Assembly (NCBI GenBank): GCA_035294855.1
Contig: DATGKD010000238.1
Location: forward strand, 1 to 20,683
Reading direction: 5' to 3'
DNA length: 20,683 nt
Origin: DATGKD01 sp035294855
GTDB taxonomy: Bacteria; Actinomycetota; Acidimicrobiia; Acidimicrobiales; UBA8190
The notes under the pieces were generated by a model, which saw only the letters and a list, made by a program, of their open reading frames with translations, did not search any database and had not been told where the DNA came from. The translations under genes and the position numbers were made by a program. Shown here piece by piece: positions 1 to 6,042 of this stretch; positions within the stretch are counted from its first letter, which is position 1; each line of letters opens with the position of its first letter.

Positions 1-160
1 GCCGCACCGCCGCCCATCGCGCGCCGCTCCACAGACGTTGGAACGCCTGGTCTTCCGGATCCGGATACCACCCCGGCGCCGGCAGGTCGACGAGCCGGGC
101 CAGGAGGTCAGACGGGTCATCCGCGATGACGCGGCCCTCGGCCCCCCCAGGCGACTGCAT
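1..160 (-). CDS. DUF2510-domain protein, N-terminal fragment (runs off left edge)
   Basis: Only the first 53 codons are inside the window. The ATG at 158-160 opens a frame with no stop down to base 1, and an in-frame TGA lies six codons upstream, so this is the first usable start. Residues 30-35 read GWYPDP and residues 42-49 read RLWSGARW. This is the signature of the short DUF2510 domain (a GWYPDP box, then a W-D/S-G-x-x-W box), which usually sits at the N-terminus of actinobacterial membrane proteins of unknown role. The rest of the protein, including any membrane segments, is outside the window. There is no Shine-Dalgarno sequence. A TACGCT box sits 8 nt before the ATG, which suggests a leaderless transcript. 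The domain call is from motif recognition only; no function is inferred. Confidence 0.6.
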   Translation of the reverse strand, partial: MQSPGGAEGRVIADDPSDLLARLVDLPAPGWYPDPEDQAFQRLWSGARWAAVR

Positions 161-168
161 GGTGCGCC

Positions 169-189
169 AGCGTAGTCACGGAACGTGAC
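169..189 (-). promoter_or_regulatory. Putative leaderless promoter with overlapping palindromic operator
   Basis: Reading leftward, TACGCT (174-169) ends 8 nt before the ATG at 160, the spacing expected for a -10 box whose transcript starts at the start codon. Immediately upstream is a perfect inverted repeat, GTCACG-GAA-CGTGAC (175-189), lying where the -35/-10 spacer should be. A further GTGAC lies at 196-200. A repressor bound there would block RNA polymerase. No convincing -35 is visible. The repeat is seen directly; the operator role is inferred. Confidence 0.4.
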
Positions 190-265
190 GCCAAGGTGAC
201 GACCCGATGACGTTTTCCCACGCACGGCGGACGAGCGGCGAAGACCCTGCGGCCTGGCATGTTGG

Positions 266-646
266 TCACGGCTGGCCGAGCCGCTCCATCGCCGTCACCA
301 ACGTCGGCAGTCCGTCGGCGGACGTGATCGCCCTCTGGGCGAACTTCGTCCGGCCCATCTTTGGTCGAAGCGATGCCATCAGGTCCGGATGCGGTCGTGC
401 TTGCACGAAAGCACCGAGGGACTCTTCGCTGTCCCACACCGACAGCGTCCAGTAGTGCTTCGCCGCCGGCTTCGCCAGCAACGTGTAGCGCCGAGCCCAG
501 CCGCATTGGCGAGTTGCTTCCGGATGGTGTCGACCGCCCGGAAGAATCCGATCGTCGACGACAACCTCGACAGAGGGAGGGGCGCAGGCCGTGTACGTGT
601 GTCCCGGCGTCGTCTCAGTTCGAGCGGTCCAGGGAAGGTCCGCCAT
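266..646 (-). CDS. Small ABM/DUF3291-like protein with apparent double frameshift
   Basis: The open frame gives 126 residues. The ends look like one family: residues 1-20 (MADLPW...HTYTA) and residues from about 52 on (RRYTLLAKP, HYWTLSVWDSEESLGAFV, RPHPDLMASLRPKMGRTKF). They resemble small dimeric alpha/beta-barrel proteins of the antibiotic-biosynthesis-monooxygenase/DUF3291 type. The middle of the annotated frame is arginine- and histidine-rich and unlike that fold. The +1 frame across the same bases reads LPLSRLSSTIGFFRAVDTIRKQ then LANAAGLGA, exactly the helix expected there. The gene therefore seems to leave frame near 575-592 and return near 484-505, with no stop created. This could be a sequencing indel pair (G and C runs lie at both points) or a decaying gene. 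It begins 23 nt after the cyclase stop, so it is probably co-transcribed. Substrate and role are unknown. Confidence 0.6.
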   Translation of the reverse strand: MADLPWTARTETTPGHTYTACAPPSVEVVVDDRILPGGRHHPEATRQCGWARRYTLLAKPAAKHYWTLSVWDSEESLGAFVQARPHPDLMASLRPKMGRTKFAQRAITSADGLPTLVTAMERLGQP

Positions 647-669
647 GTCGTGCGTCGACCCCGCGCCAG

Positions 670-1797
670 TTACGCCGGGGAGGGGACCGGCGAGCTCACG
701 GCGAAGACGGACACTGGATCGTCGAAACCCTTCAGCTGTCGGCGCCCCGCCGCTTCGAACACGAGCGTCGGTTCCTCCACCGTGTCTCGGACCCGGGTGT
801 CGACGAGGACCTCGCCCGGGATGGCGAGCTCGGTCAGGCGAGACGCCAGGTTCACGACCTCGCCGTAGTAATCGCCTTGCCGGGCCACGACCTCCCCAAA
901 CGCGAGACCACCCCGCGGTTGGATCCGCTCGTCCGCGAACTCGTTCACCAGAGCGAGTGCGAGCTGGCAGCCGGCGGCGGGCTCGAAAGCCACGAACATG
1001 ACCTCGTCGCCGATGTGCTTGACGATCTGACCACGATGATCCGTCGCGACACGAAACGCCTTGCTCTCGAACCGGCTCACGAACGCGCTGAGCTCGTGGG
1101 CGCTGAGCCGATGTGCAAGGGGCGTGAACCCGACGAGATCGACGAAACCGACCGCCACGCGGAAGACGGCCCGGTCGGTGACGTTCGCCTGGGCGAGGCG
1201 TTGTCGCGCCACCGCCGCTCTCATGTGATGGGCGAACACCGCACCGAGGCCTTCGCCCAGTCTGAGCACTTTGGTGGCGGCTGCCGCGCTCGCCTCGGCG
1301 AGCTGGGCGGGCGTCGCTCCCTCGGATTCCAGGTCGGACTCCACCGTCTGCACATAGAAGGCCACCGCGGCGTCGGCGACGCGCGCCAGGGAACTGCCGA
1401 CCACGCGCAAGAGCTCGTCCGCGTCCCCGTGGGCGGGCAGGTCCGCCGCAACCACCTCGCGGGTGAGGACGATGTCGTTCGCAGAGAACAGAGCGGCGTC
1501 GGGGTCCGGTACATCGACGCCGAGGGCCCGCCAGATCGCCATGGCTACGTCGAGTCCGATCCCAGCCCCCTCGGCCAGCTGGCGCGCACTGGTGTCCTGG
1601 GATGCAGAGAGGACGAGGTCGGCGGCCAGGCTTCTGAGTCCGAGCGCGCCGGCCGTCGCGATCTGGTCGGGCGTGGCGCCGTGCGCTCGCACGAGTTCGA
1701 CGAGCGCGTCGTCTTGGCCGTCAGAGGAGGCGCACGGAACGCCCGCTGCCGCACCCGCCGTCGCAGGCACGGCCCCAGCGCGCTCGGACGTCGTCAT
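670..1797 (-). CDS. Class III adenylyl cyclase with Rv1264-like N-terminal regulatory domain
   Basis: Makes cAMP from ATP in the cytoplasm. Numbered from the ATG at 1797 (375 aa), the catalytic domain covers about 210-365. It carries both metal-binding aspartates, D220 in GFVDLVGFT and D264 in KHIGDEVMF; the adenine-selecting pair K260 and D309; and the transition-state residues N316 and R320 in VVNLASR. All six match the adenylyl rather than guanylyl pattern. Residues about 30-190 form a helical region similar to the regulatory domain of the pH-responsive mycobacterial Rv1264 (ALVELVRAHG..., LAEGAGIGLDVAMAIWRALG). There are no membrane spans, so the enzyme is soluble. The start at 1797 is preferred because its ATG overlaps the previous gene's TGA (ATGA) and a GGAG lies 9 nt upstream. 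An in-frame ATG at 1818 is the alternative. Coupling to the membrane protein upstream suggests a shared signalling role, which is inferred. Confidence 0.9.
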   Translation of the reverse strand: MTTSERAGAVPATAGAAAGVPCASSDGQDDALVELVRAHGATPDQIATAGALGLRSLAADLVLSASQDTSARQLAEGAGIGLDVAMAIWRALGVDVPDPDAALFSANDIVLTREVVAADLPAHGDADELLRVVGSSLARVADAAVAFYVQTVESDLESEGATPAQLAEASAAAATKVLRLGEGLGAVFAHHMRAAVARQRLAQANVTDRAVFRVAVGFVDLVGFTPLAHRLSAHELSAFVSRFESKAFRVATDHRGQIVKHIGDEVMFVAFEPAAGCQLALALVNEFADERIQPRGGLAFGEVVARQGDYYGEVVNLASRLTELAIPGEVLVDTRVRDTVEEPTLVFEAAGRRQLKGFDDPVSVFAVSSPVPSPA

Positions 1798-2315
1798 CCG
1801 CTTCGACTCCGTCGCCACGTCTTTGGCGCTCCGCAGGCGAGCGACGCCAGGTAGGCGTTGTACTCGGCCAGCTCGGCGTCTTCCGCTTCGCCGTGAGCAA
1901 CGGCCTCGGGCGGTGGCCCTTCAGTGACGCCATCGGGCGACGCGCTCGTCCGGGCTTCTTCGTGCAGCCCGGTCTCAGAGGACGGCGCCCCCGAAGTTGA
2001 CGCCTCGCGCAGAGCCATGTCACGCAGGCGCTTCAGCCCGCGGGCGCCCACCATGTCCGGATCGTCATGGACGAAGTGCCACCAGACCACGAGCCCGAAC
2101 ACCGCGAAGCAGGGCCACATCACCGAGTACGCCCATCCGAGCCCATCCCCGGACAGCGCGATGGTCACCTGCCACCAGCAGGCCACCGCGCACCCGGGTA
2201 CCCACATGGCGATCGCCGCGGTGGCGATCCAATTCCGGGGGCCCCGCCAGCCCCGCGCCCCGCCACCCGATGTGGTGTGCACTGCGGCGGAGTGGGAGGC
2301 GATCGGCGTCGTCAC
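1794..2315 (-). CDS. Small two-helix membrane protein, actinobacterial, unknown function
   Basis: 173 residues from a GTG start. Two hydrophobic helices at about 29-52 and 58-80 are joined by a short loop, followed by a charged, low-complexity tail (about 100-145). A conserved-looking end motif, AEYNAYLASLA, lies at about 150-160. The second helix plus flank (WAYSVMWPCFAVFGLVVWWHFVHDDPD) and the YNAYLA motif resemble a recurring actinobacterial family of short membrane proteins annotated as hypothetical. I cannot give a biochemical role. The stop overlaps the cyclase start (ATGA), so the two are translationally coupled. It may anchor or sense for the cyclase, but that is inference from arrangement only. 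The GTG lies 8 nt behind a strong TACAAT box, supporting this start and a leaderless transcript. Confidence 0.75.
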   Translation of the reverse strand: MTTPIASHSAAVHTTSGGGARGWRGPRNWIATAAIAMWVPGCAVACWWQVTIALSGDGLGWAYSVMWPCFAVFGLVVWWHFVHDDPDMVGARGLKRLRDMALREASTSGAPSSETGLHEEARTSASPDGVTEGPPPEAVAHGEAEDAELAEYNAYLASLACGAPKTWRRSRSG

Positions 2316-2323
2316 CGCACCCG

Positions 2324-2329
2324 ATTGTA
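2324..2329 (-). promoter_or_regulatory. -10 box (TACAAT) of the cyclase operon, leaderless type
   Basis: On the minus strand TACAAT is followed by 8 nt and then the GTG of the membrane-protein gene at 2315, so transcription would start at or beside the start codon. Five of six bases match the sigma-70 -10 consensus. No good TTGACA-like -35 is present 16-18 nt upstream. Confidence 0.5.
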
Positions 2330-2357
2330 AGGTGCCTGGGGTGACGTACCGCTCGCC

Positions 2358-2380
2358 GCAACGGCGCCACCGGCGCCTGC
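2358..2380 (-). terminator. Possible stem-loop after the acyltransferase gene
   Basis: GGCGCC-ACC-GGCGCC (2363-2377), with outer GCA/TGC pairing around a two-base bulge, lies about 14-17 nt beyond the stop codon of the membrane acyltransferase (minus strand). It is strong and GC-only, but no T-run follows, so termination is only a guess. GGCGCC is self-complementary, which also makes a protein-binding site possible. Confidence 0.28.
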
Positions 2381-2393
2381 CAGCGTGACGCGC

Positions 2394-3611
2394 TCAGATC
2401 GTGGCGGAAGACGCTACCGAGGCCTCGACGTCGCCTCTCTCGCGCGCGGGCGCAGCGGGGCGCGTCCAGTTGCGACGCAGAGCGAGGAACGGCGCCTCGA
2501 CGAGCCGGTAGCTGACGACGGCGACGACGCAGCTGGTCGGCACGCAGACCGCAAGGAGCACGGGGTAGCTGTGTGGCGCCCATGACGAACTGGCGATCTG
2601 GTTGACGATGGGGAAGTGCCACAGGTAGAGGCTGTACGAGGCGACGCCCAGCGCGGCCAGTGGCTTCCACTGCAGGACGCGACGCACGGCCGTGCCGTCG
2701 AGCGGCAGGACCACCGCCCCGACGACGAGGAAGACCGCCGGCACGACGAGGACGTCGAGGTTGTAGCGCCACATGACCACAGCCCAGAAGGAGAGCGACG
2801 CCACCAACCATGCCGAGCTGCGGGCCCTCAGGCCGCGCAGCCACGCAGGACGCTGCTCGGGCCAGGTGGAGTGGAGGGTGGCGAGCACCATGCCGGGGAC
2901 GAAGAAGACGAACGTGGCGGGCAGCGAGTACTGCCAACGCACGTCCAGGTTCGGAGCGGTCGTCACCGTGGCCAAGCGCACGAGCTCAGCGACGACGCCG
3001 ATACCGCACAGCAGGATCAGGGTCACCCGGCGCGAGAGACCGGACAGCGCCCGGATGGCGAGCGCCAGGAAGGGAAGGAGCACGTAGAACTGGACCTCGA
3101 CGACGAGCGACCACATGACGCCGTCGACGTGATTGAGTGTCTTAGGGTAGAAGTTCTCCAGGAACAGCACTGACCGCCACCACGTCGTCGCCGTACCGCC
3201 GTGATCGATCCACAGGATGTAGACGATCAGGACGACGTAGTACAGCGGCAGGATGCGCAACGCGCGGTTCGCCGCATACCGGGCGAGGCTGAGGTTGCGT
3301 CCGTCGCCCAGATCGCGGCGGGCGAACGGCCGGTACAGGAGGTAGCCGGTCAGCGCGAAGAAGAGGTAGACGCCGAACCCGCCGCCGAGCAGCGTCCGAT
3401 CGAGGAACGTGGCGTACGCGCCGGCGCCGTAGCCCCGGCTGACCCCGAAGACATGACCTTCGAGCACCGCGAGCGCCGCCAGGGCACGCAACGACTCGAT
3501 GGCGGACGAGCGTGTCTCGCCGGCCTGGTTGATGGTCTGCGCCGTGGCAGCCGGGCCACCTCGTGCGGCGTGGGCGCCTCGAATTCCTGGCACTCGAATC
3601 GACGTCGTCAA
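2394..3611 (-). CDS. Membrane acyltransferase 3 family protein (OafA/YrhL-like)
   Basis: Polytopic inner-membrane acyltransferase of the kind that O-acetylates or acylates surface polysaccharides. From the TTG at 3611 it is 405 aa. The domain opens with AIESLRALAALAVLEGH (the EGH histidine near residue 53) and continues through about ten hydrophobic helices. It includes FFALTGYLL, RALRILPLYY, the family motif GVMWSLVVEVQFYVLLP (E near 172) and YSLYLWHFPIV near the C-terminus. Length is normal for a stand-alone Acyl_transf_3 protein without a fused SGNH domain. The start is uncertain: in-frame TTG at 3665, TTG at 3611 (GAGGA just upstream) and GTG at 3596 are all possible. It lies downstream of a same-strand GT4 gene with a 217-bp gap, so it may have its own promoter. 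A surface-glycan acylation role is inferred from family and context. Confidence 0.88.
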   Translation of the reverse strand: MTTSIRVPGIRGAHAARGGPAATAQTINQAGETRSSAIESLRALAALAVLEGHVFGVSRGYGAGAYATFLDRTLLGGGFGVYLFFALTGYLLYRPFARRDLGDGRNLSLARYAANRALRILPLYYVVLIVYILWIDHGGTATTWWRSVLFLENFYPKTLNHVDGVMWSLVVEVQFYVLLPFLALAIRALSGLSRRVTLILLCGIGVVAELVRLATVTTAPNLDVRWQYSLPATFVFFVPGMVLATLHSTWPEQRPAWLRGLRARSSAWLVASLSFWAVVMWRYNLDVLVVPAVFLVVGAVVLPLDGTAVRRVLQWKPLAALGVASYSLYLWHFPIVNQIASSSWAPHSYPVLLAVCVPTSCVVAVVSYRLVEAPFLALRRNWTRPAAPARERGDVEASVASSATI

Positions 3612-3694
3612 GTGTCCTCGCCCCTGTCCCGTGTTCGGGAATCGCTTCCCCGGACTCAGGGACAACGTGGCGCCCGGCGCGACCTGGCGTTTCG

Positions 3695-3716
3695 GCGCCG
3701 GCGTCGAGGCGCCTCA
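3695..3716. repeat. Palindromic cluster between GT4 and acyltransferase genes
   Basis: Two GGCGCC sites (3695-3700 and 3709-3714) can pair as a hairpin with an 8-nt loop. The second lies inside a perfect 10-bp palindrome, GAGGCGCCTC (3707-3716). They sit in the 217-bp gap between two minus-strand genes, which otherwise shows only a small CCGC/GCGG hairpin around an A5 run at 3791-3805. Either could end the GT4 transcript or bind a regulator. Confidence 0.3.
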
Positions 3717-3828
3717 GGCTCGTGCTCGTCAGCGCCTGCGACGGCTGCCATCACCCTCGGTCGAGGCCGGCCAGCCTCCCTGGACGCCCGCCGCCCAAAA
3801 AGCGGAACAAGGCGCACGGAACAGCGGC

Positions 3829-5040
3829 TCAGGTGCTCATCCCGGCTGCCTCCCGGTGGATGCGTTCGAGCCCGTCGCAGAATCGCTCCATGGTGAGGGC
3901 ACGCGCCGTCTCGGTGCCTCCCGCGGTGATCGAGTGGCGGAGCGAGGCGTCCTGGGCGACCCGGCGGGCCGCCGCCGCGAGGTCCTGAGGGTCGCCGGGG
4001 CGGAACAGCACGCAGTTCACCGCGTCGTCGAGGAACTCCCCGGAACCGCCCGTGCCGGTGGCGATCACGGGGACGCCGCATGCCATTGCCTCGAGCGGCA
4101 CGATGCCGAAGGGTTCGGGCCATTCGCTCGGGAACACCACCAGATCGGAACGGCGATAGCGCTCGCGCAGGTCGGCGCGCGAGGTCGGCCGCCCGAACGA
4201 CACTCGATCGGCCACGCCGCAGCGGGTCGCGAGCTCGGTCATCTCGGCGAGCTGGTTCTCGTGCGCATGGCCCACGACGTCGAGCGTCGCTTCGGTCGGC
4301 AACTCGGCCATGGCGCGGATAAGGGTGGGAACACCCTTGGACGCCACCACGCGTCCGACGTACAGCAGTCGCCACGACCAACTGCGTGACACGGCTGCGG
4401 TGATCGGGAAGTCGTCGGTGTCGACGCCCAGGGGAACGATGGCAAGGTCGGGAAGCCTCCAACGACCGTCGCTGGCCACCTCGTCGGCGATCATCCGACT
4501 GGCGGCGCTGGCCCGGGCGGAACGGAACGAGGGCAGTCGCGTCTCGAGCCCGAGCGCGGCCCCGAGGGGACGTGCCCAGGGACGCCGGTCGAAGAGGCGA
4601 GTCCACGCGTCCAGCTCGGGAGTGGTGCATACCCACTGATCGAGCATCGTGAGGACGATGGGGACCGAGCGCCGCTCCAGGATCGTGGGCATGGTCCACG
4701 ACACGAACCCCAAGCTCCAGATGGACGCCACATCAGGGCGGAACTCGTCGAGGGCCCGGCGCAAGGCGCGTTCGTTGTGTCGCTCGATCTTCACTCGGGC
4801 TGCGAGCGACGGGTTCGCTGGTGCAAATGCCTCCCAGTCCCACCACGTGCGCAAGGTCCGGACGACCTGGGCGCGGTCCGGTGACGACGGTTCGTCGGTA
4901 CCGTCGAGGTGCGTGTCGCTGGTGAGGACGACGACCTCGTGACCCCGAGCCACCATGCGCTCGACGACCCCCCGGCAGGCGATTTCGTACCCACCGAGAT
5001 GATGCGGCGGGTACAGGTGCGAGATCGTCAGGATCCTCAT
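3829..5040 (-). CDS. GT4-family glycosyltransferase (copy A of a mirrored pair)
   Basis: Retaining GT-B transferase, cytoplasmic, moving a sugar from a nucleotide-sugar to a growing glycan; donor unknown. 403 aa from the ATG at 5040, chosen because it gives the canonical opening MRILTISHLYPPHHLGGYE; longer frames add only low-complexity sequence. The N-terminal Rossmann lobe holds the PPHHLGGYE acceptor-side loop (residues 11-19). The C-terminal lobe has LYVGRVVASKG (R230, K235, diphosphate binding) and the EX7E pair E309/E317 in EPFGIVPLEAMACG. By hand alignment it is about 60% identical, without gaps over 400 positions, to the GT4 encoded at 6043-7275 on the other strand. The most divergent stretch is residues about 41-80. 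It is divergent from the FkbM methyltransferase gene. A TAGGAT box at 5060-5055 is a possible -10, with a TTGGCG only 15 nt further upstream. Confidence 0.93.
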   Translation of the reverse strand: MRILTISHLYPPHHLGGYEIACRGVVERMVARGHEVVVLTSDTHLDGTDEPSSPDRAQVVRTLRTWWDWEAFAPANPSLAARVKIERHNERALRRALDEFRPDVASIWSLGFVSWTMPTILERRSVPIVLTMLDQWVCTTPELDAWTRLFDRRPWARPLGAALGLETRLPSFRSARASAASRMIADEVASDGRWRLPDLAIVPLGVDTDDFPITAAVSRSWSWRLLYVGRVVASKGVPTLIRAMAELPTEATLDVVGHAHENQLAEMTELATRCGVADRVSFGRPTSRADLRERYRRSDLVVFPSEWPEPFGIVPLEAMACGVPVIATGTGGSGEFLDDAVNCVLFRPGDPQDLAAAARRVAQDASLRHSITAGGTETARALTMERFCDGLERIHREAAGMST

Positions 5041-5085
5041 GGCGGTGCCGGGCGATCCTAACGGCGGGGCATCGGCGCCAACCGG

Positions 5086-5115
5086 TTGACCTTTTCGCGG
5101 GGTCAGCGGGATCAT
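5086..5115 (+). promoter_or_regulatory. Candidate sigma-70 promoter for the FkbM gene
   Basis: TTGACC (5086-5091), an 18-nt spacer, then GATCAT (5110-5115): five and four matches to the -35 and -10 consensus. The transcript would carry an untranslated leader of about 100 nt containing the tandem repeat and the Shine-Dalgarno sequence. Judged by eye only. Confidence 0.35.
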
Positions 5116-5126
5116 CGACGTTCTCG

Positions 5127-5193
5127 CTGTCGACCGACAGTCGATGGGCCGCCCCGCACGGCACAGCCGATGGGCCCCGTCGAACGGCACAGC
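5127..5193. repeat. Inverted repeat plus two tandem 26-bp direct repeats in a divergent control region
   Basis: A perfect palindrome CTGTCG-AC-CGACAG (5127-5140) is followed by two abutting 26-bp units (5142-5167 and 5168-5193). Both units begin CGATGGGCC and end ACGGCACAGC; four of the seven middle bases differ, giving 22/26 identity. Another GTCGACAG follows at 5194-5201. A 26-bp period is not a multiple of three, which argues that the region is untranslated and supports the downstream FkbM start. The position between divergent genes suggests a regulator-binding array, but the function is inferred. Confidence 0.6.
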
Positions 5194-5224
5194 GTCGACA
5201 GCACCGAGGGAGGAGCACGAAGCC

Positions 5225-5998
5225 GTGGCATCGATGGCACAGAGGTGGGCAAGCTGGGCCCTCCCGCTGCGCAAACGCCTCGCGCACGTCGGCTGGACGA
5301 GTCGACGCATCCCGTGGCGGCTCTGGTGCCACCTCTGCGCCTACGACTCCATGGCCGTCGCATTCGTGGCGGCGGAACGCGCCGGCCGGCCCATGCGGTT
5401 CGTGCAGGTGGGCTCCAACGACGGCGTCGTCTTCGACCCGCTCCACAACGTAGTGAAGACCTATGGATGGACGGGAGTGCTGCTCGAACCGCTCCCCGGG
5501 CTCTTCGACTCACTGGTGGCCAACTACGCGGGCTACCCGGGCCTCGCATTCGAGAACGCCGCCATCGCCGACCATGACGGGGTGGCGACCTTGTTCATGG
5601 TCGAGCCCCGTCCTGGCGATCCCTACTGGGTGAACCAGCTGGCTTCGTTCGACAAGCAGGTGATCCTTTCCCATGTCGGCAAGGTCGACGACCTCGAACG
5701 CCGCCTCGTGGAGGTCCAGGTGCAGGCCCTCACGTTTCCCACGTTGGTGGAACGGCACGGGCTCAGCGAGATCGACCTGGTGCACACGGACGTCGAGGGC
5801 TTCGACCACGAGGTGGTCGGGCAGATCGACTTGGACGCTCCTTGGGCACCGCAGTATCTGATCTTCGAACGGCAGCACATGGACGCCGCCACCTTCCGGG
5901 GCACGCGCCGGCGCCTTGTCCGAGCGGGGTACCGGTGCATCAACATCTGGCCGGACGAGCTCGCGTACCGGCCCGCGGCGCGCTACGGACGCCCCTGA
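5225..5998 (+). CDS. FkbM-family SAM-dependent methyltransferase
   Basis: Likely O-methylates a sugar or other hydroxyl on the glycan, using S-adenosylmethionine in the cytoplasm. 257 aa from the GTG at 5225, which has a strong GGGAGGAG Shine-Dalgarno 9 nt upstream; an ATG three codons later is the alternative. The SAM-binding motif is RFVQVGSNDGVVFDPL (residues about 58-73), with the acidic residue after strand 2 at E88 in LLEPLP. The FkbM signature LVHTDVEGFDHEVV (about 185-198; D189, E191, G192) and LIFERQH follow. Length is typical. It sits between the two related GT4 genes, divergent from one and 44 nt ahead of the other. It probably acts on the same sugar chain. The exact acceptor cannot be read from sequence. 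Confidence 0.9.
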   Translation: MASMAQRWASWALPLRKRLAHVGWTSRRIPWRLWCHLCAYDSMAVAFVAAERAGRPMRFVQVGSNDGVVFDPLHNVVKTYGWTGVLLEPLPGLFDSLVANYAGYPGLAFENAAIADHDGVATLFMVEPRPGDPYWVNQLASFDKQVILSHVGKVDDLERRLVEVQVQALTFPTLVERHGLSEIDLVHTDVEGFDHEVVGQIDLDAPWAPQYLIFERQHMDAATFRGTRRRLVRAGYRCINIWPDELAYRPAARYGRP

Positions 5999-6042
5999 GC
6001 CCACCACGCCAGACAGCAGATACTGAGACCAACCAGACAACC

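Noticed and set aside
361..1854. 497-codon plus-strand open frame opposite the adenylyl cyclase
   Set aside because: It is Arg/Glu/His-rich without domain motifs and is antisense to a cyclase with all six catalytic residues. High GC content keeps such frames open.
5041..5310. 90-codon N-terminal extension of GT4 copy A
   Set aside because: The paralogue begins at the same MRILTI/VRVLTI point, and the extension overlaps the FkbM gene and the tandem repeats.
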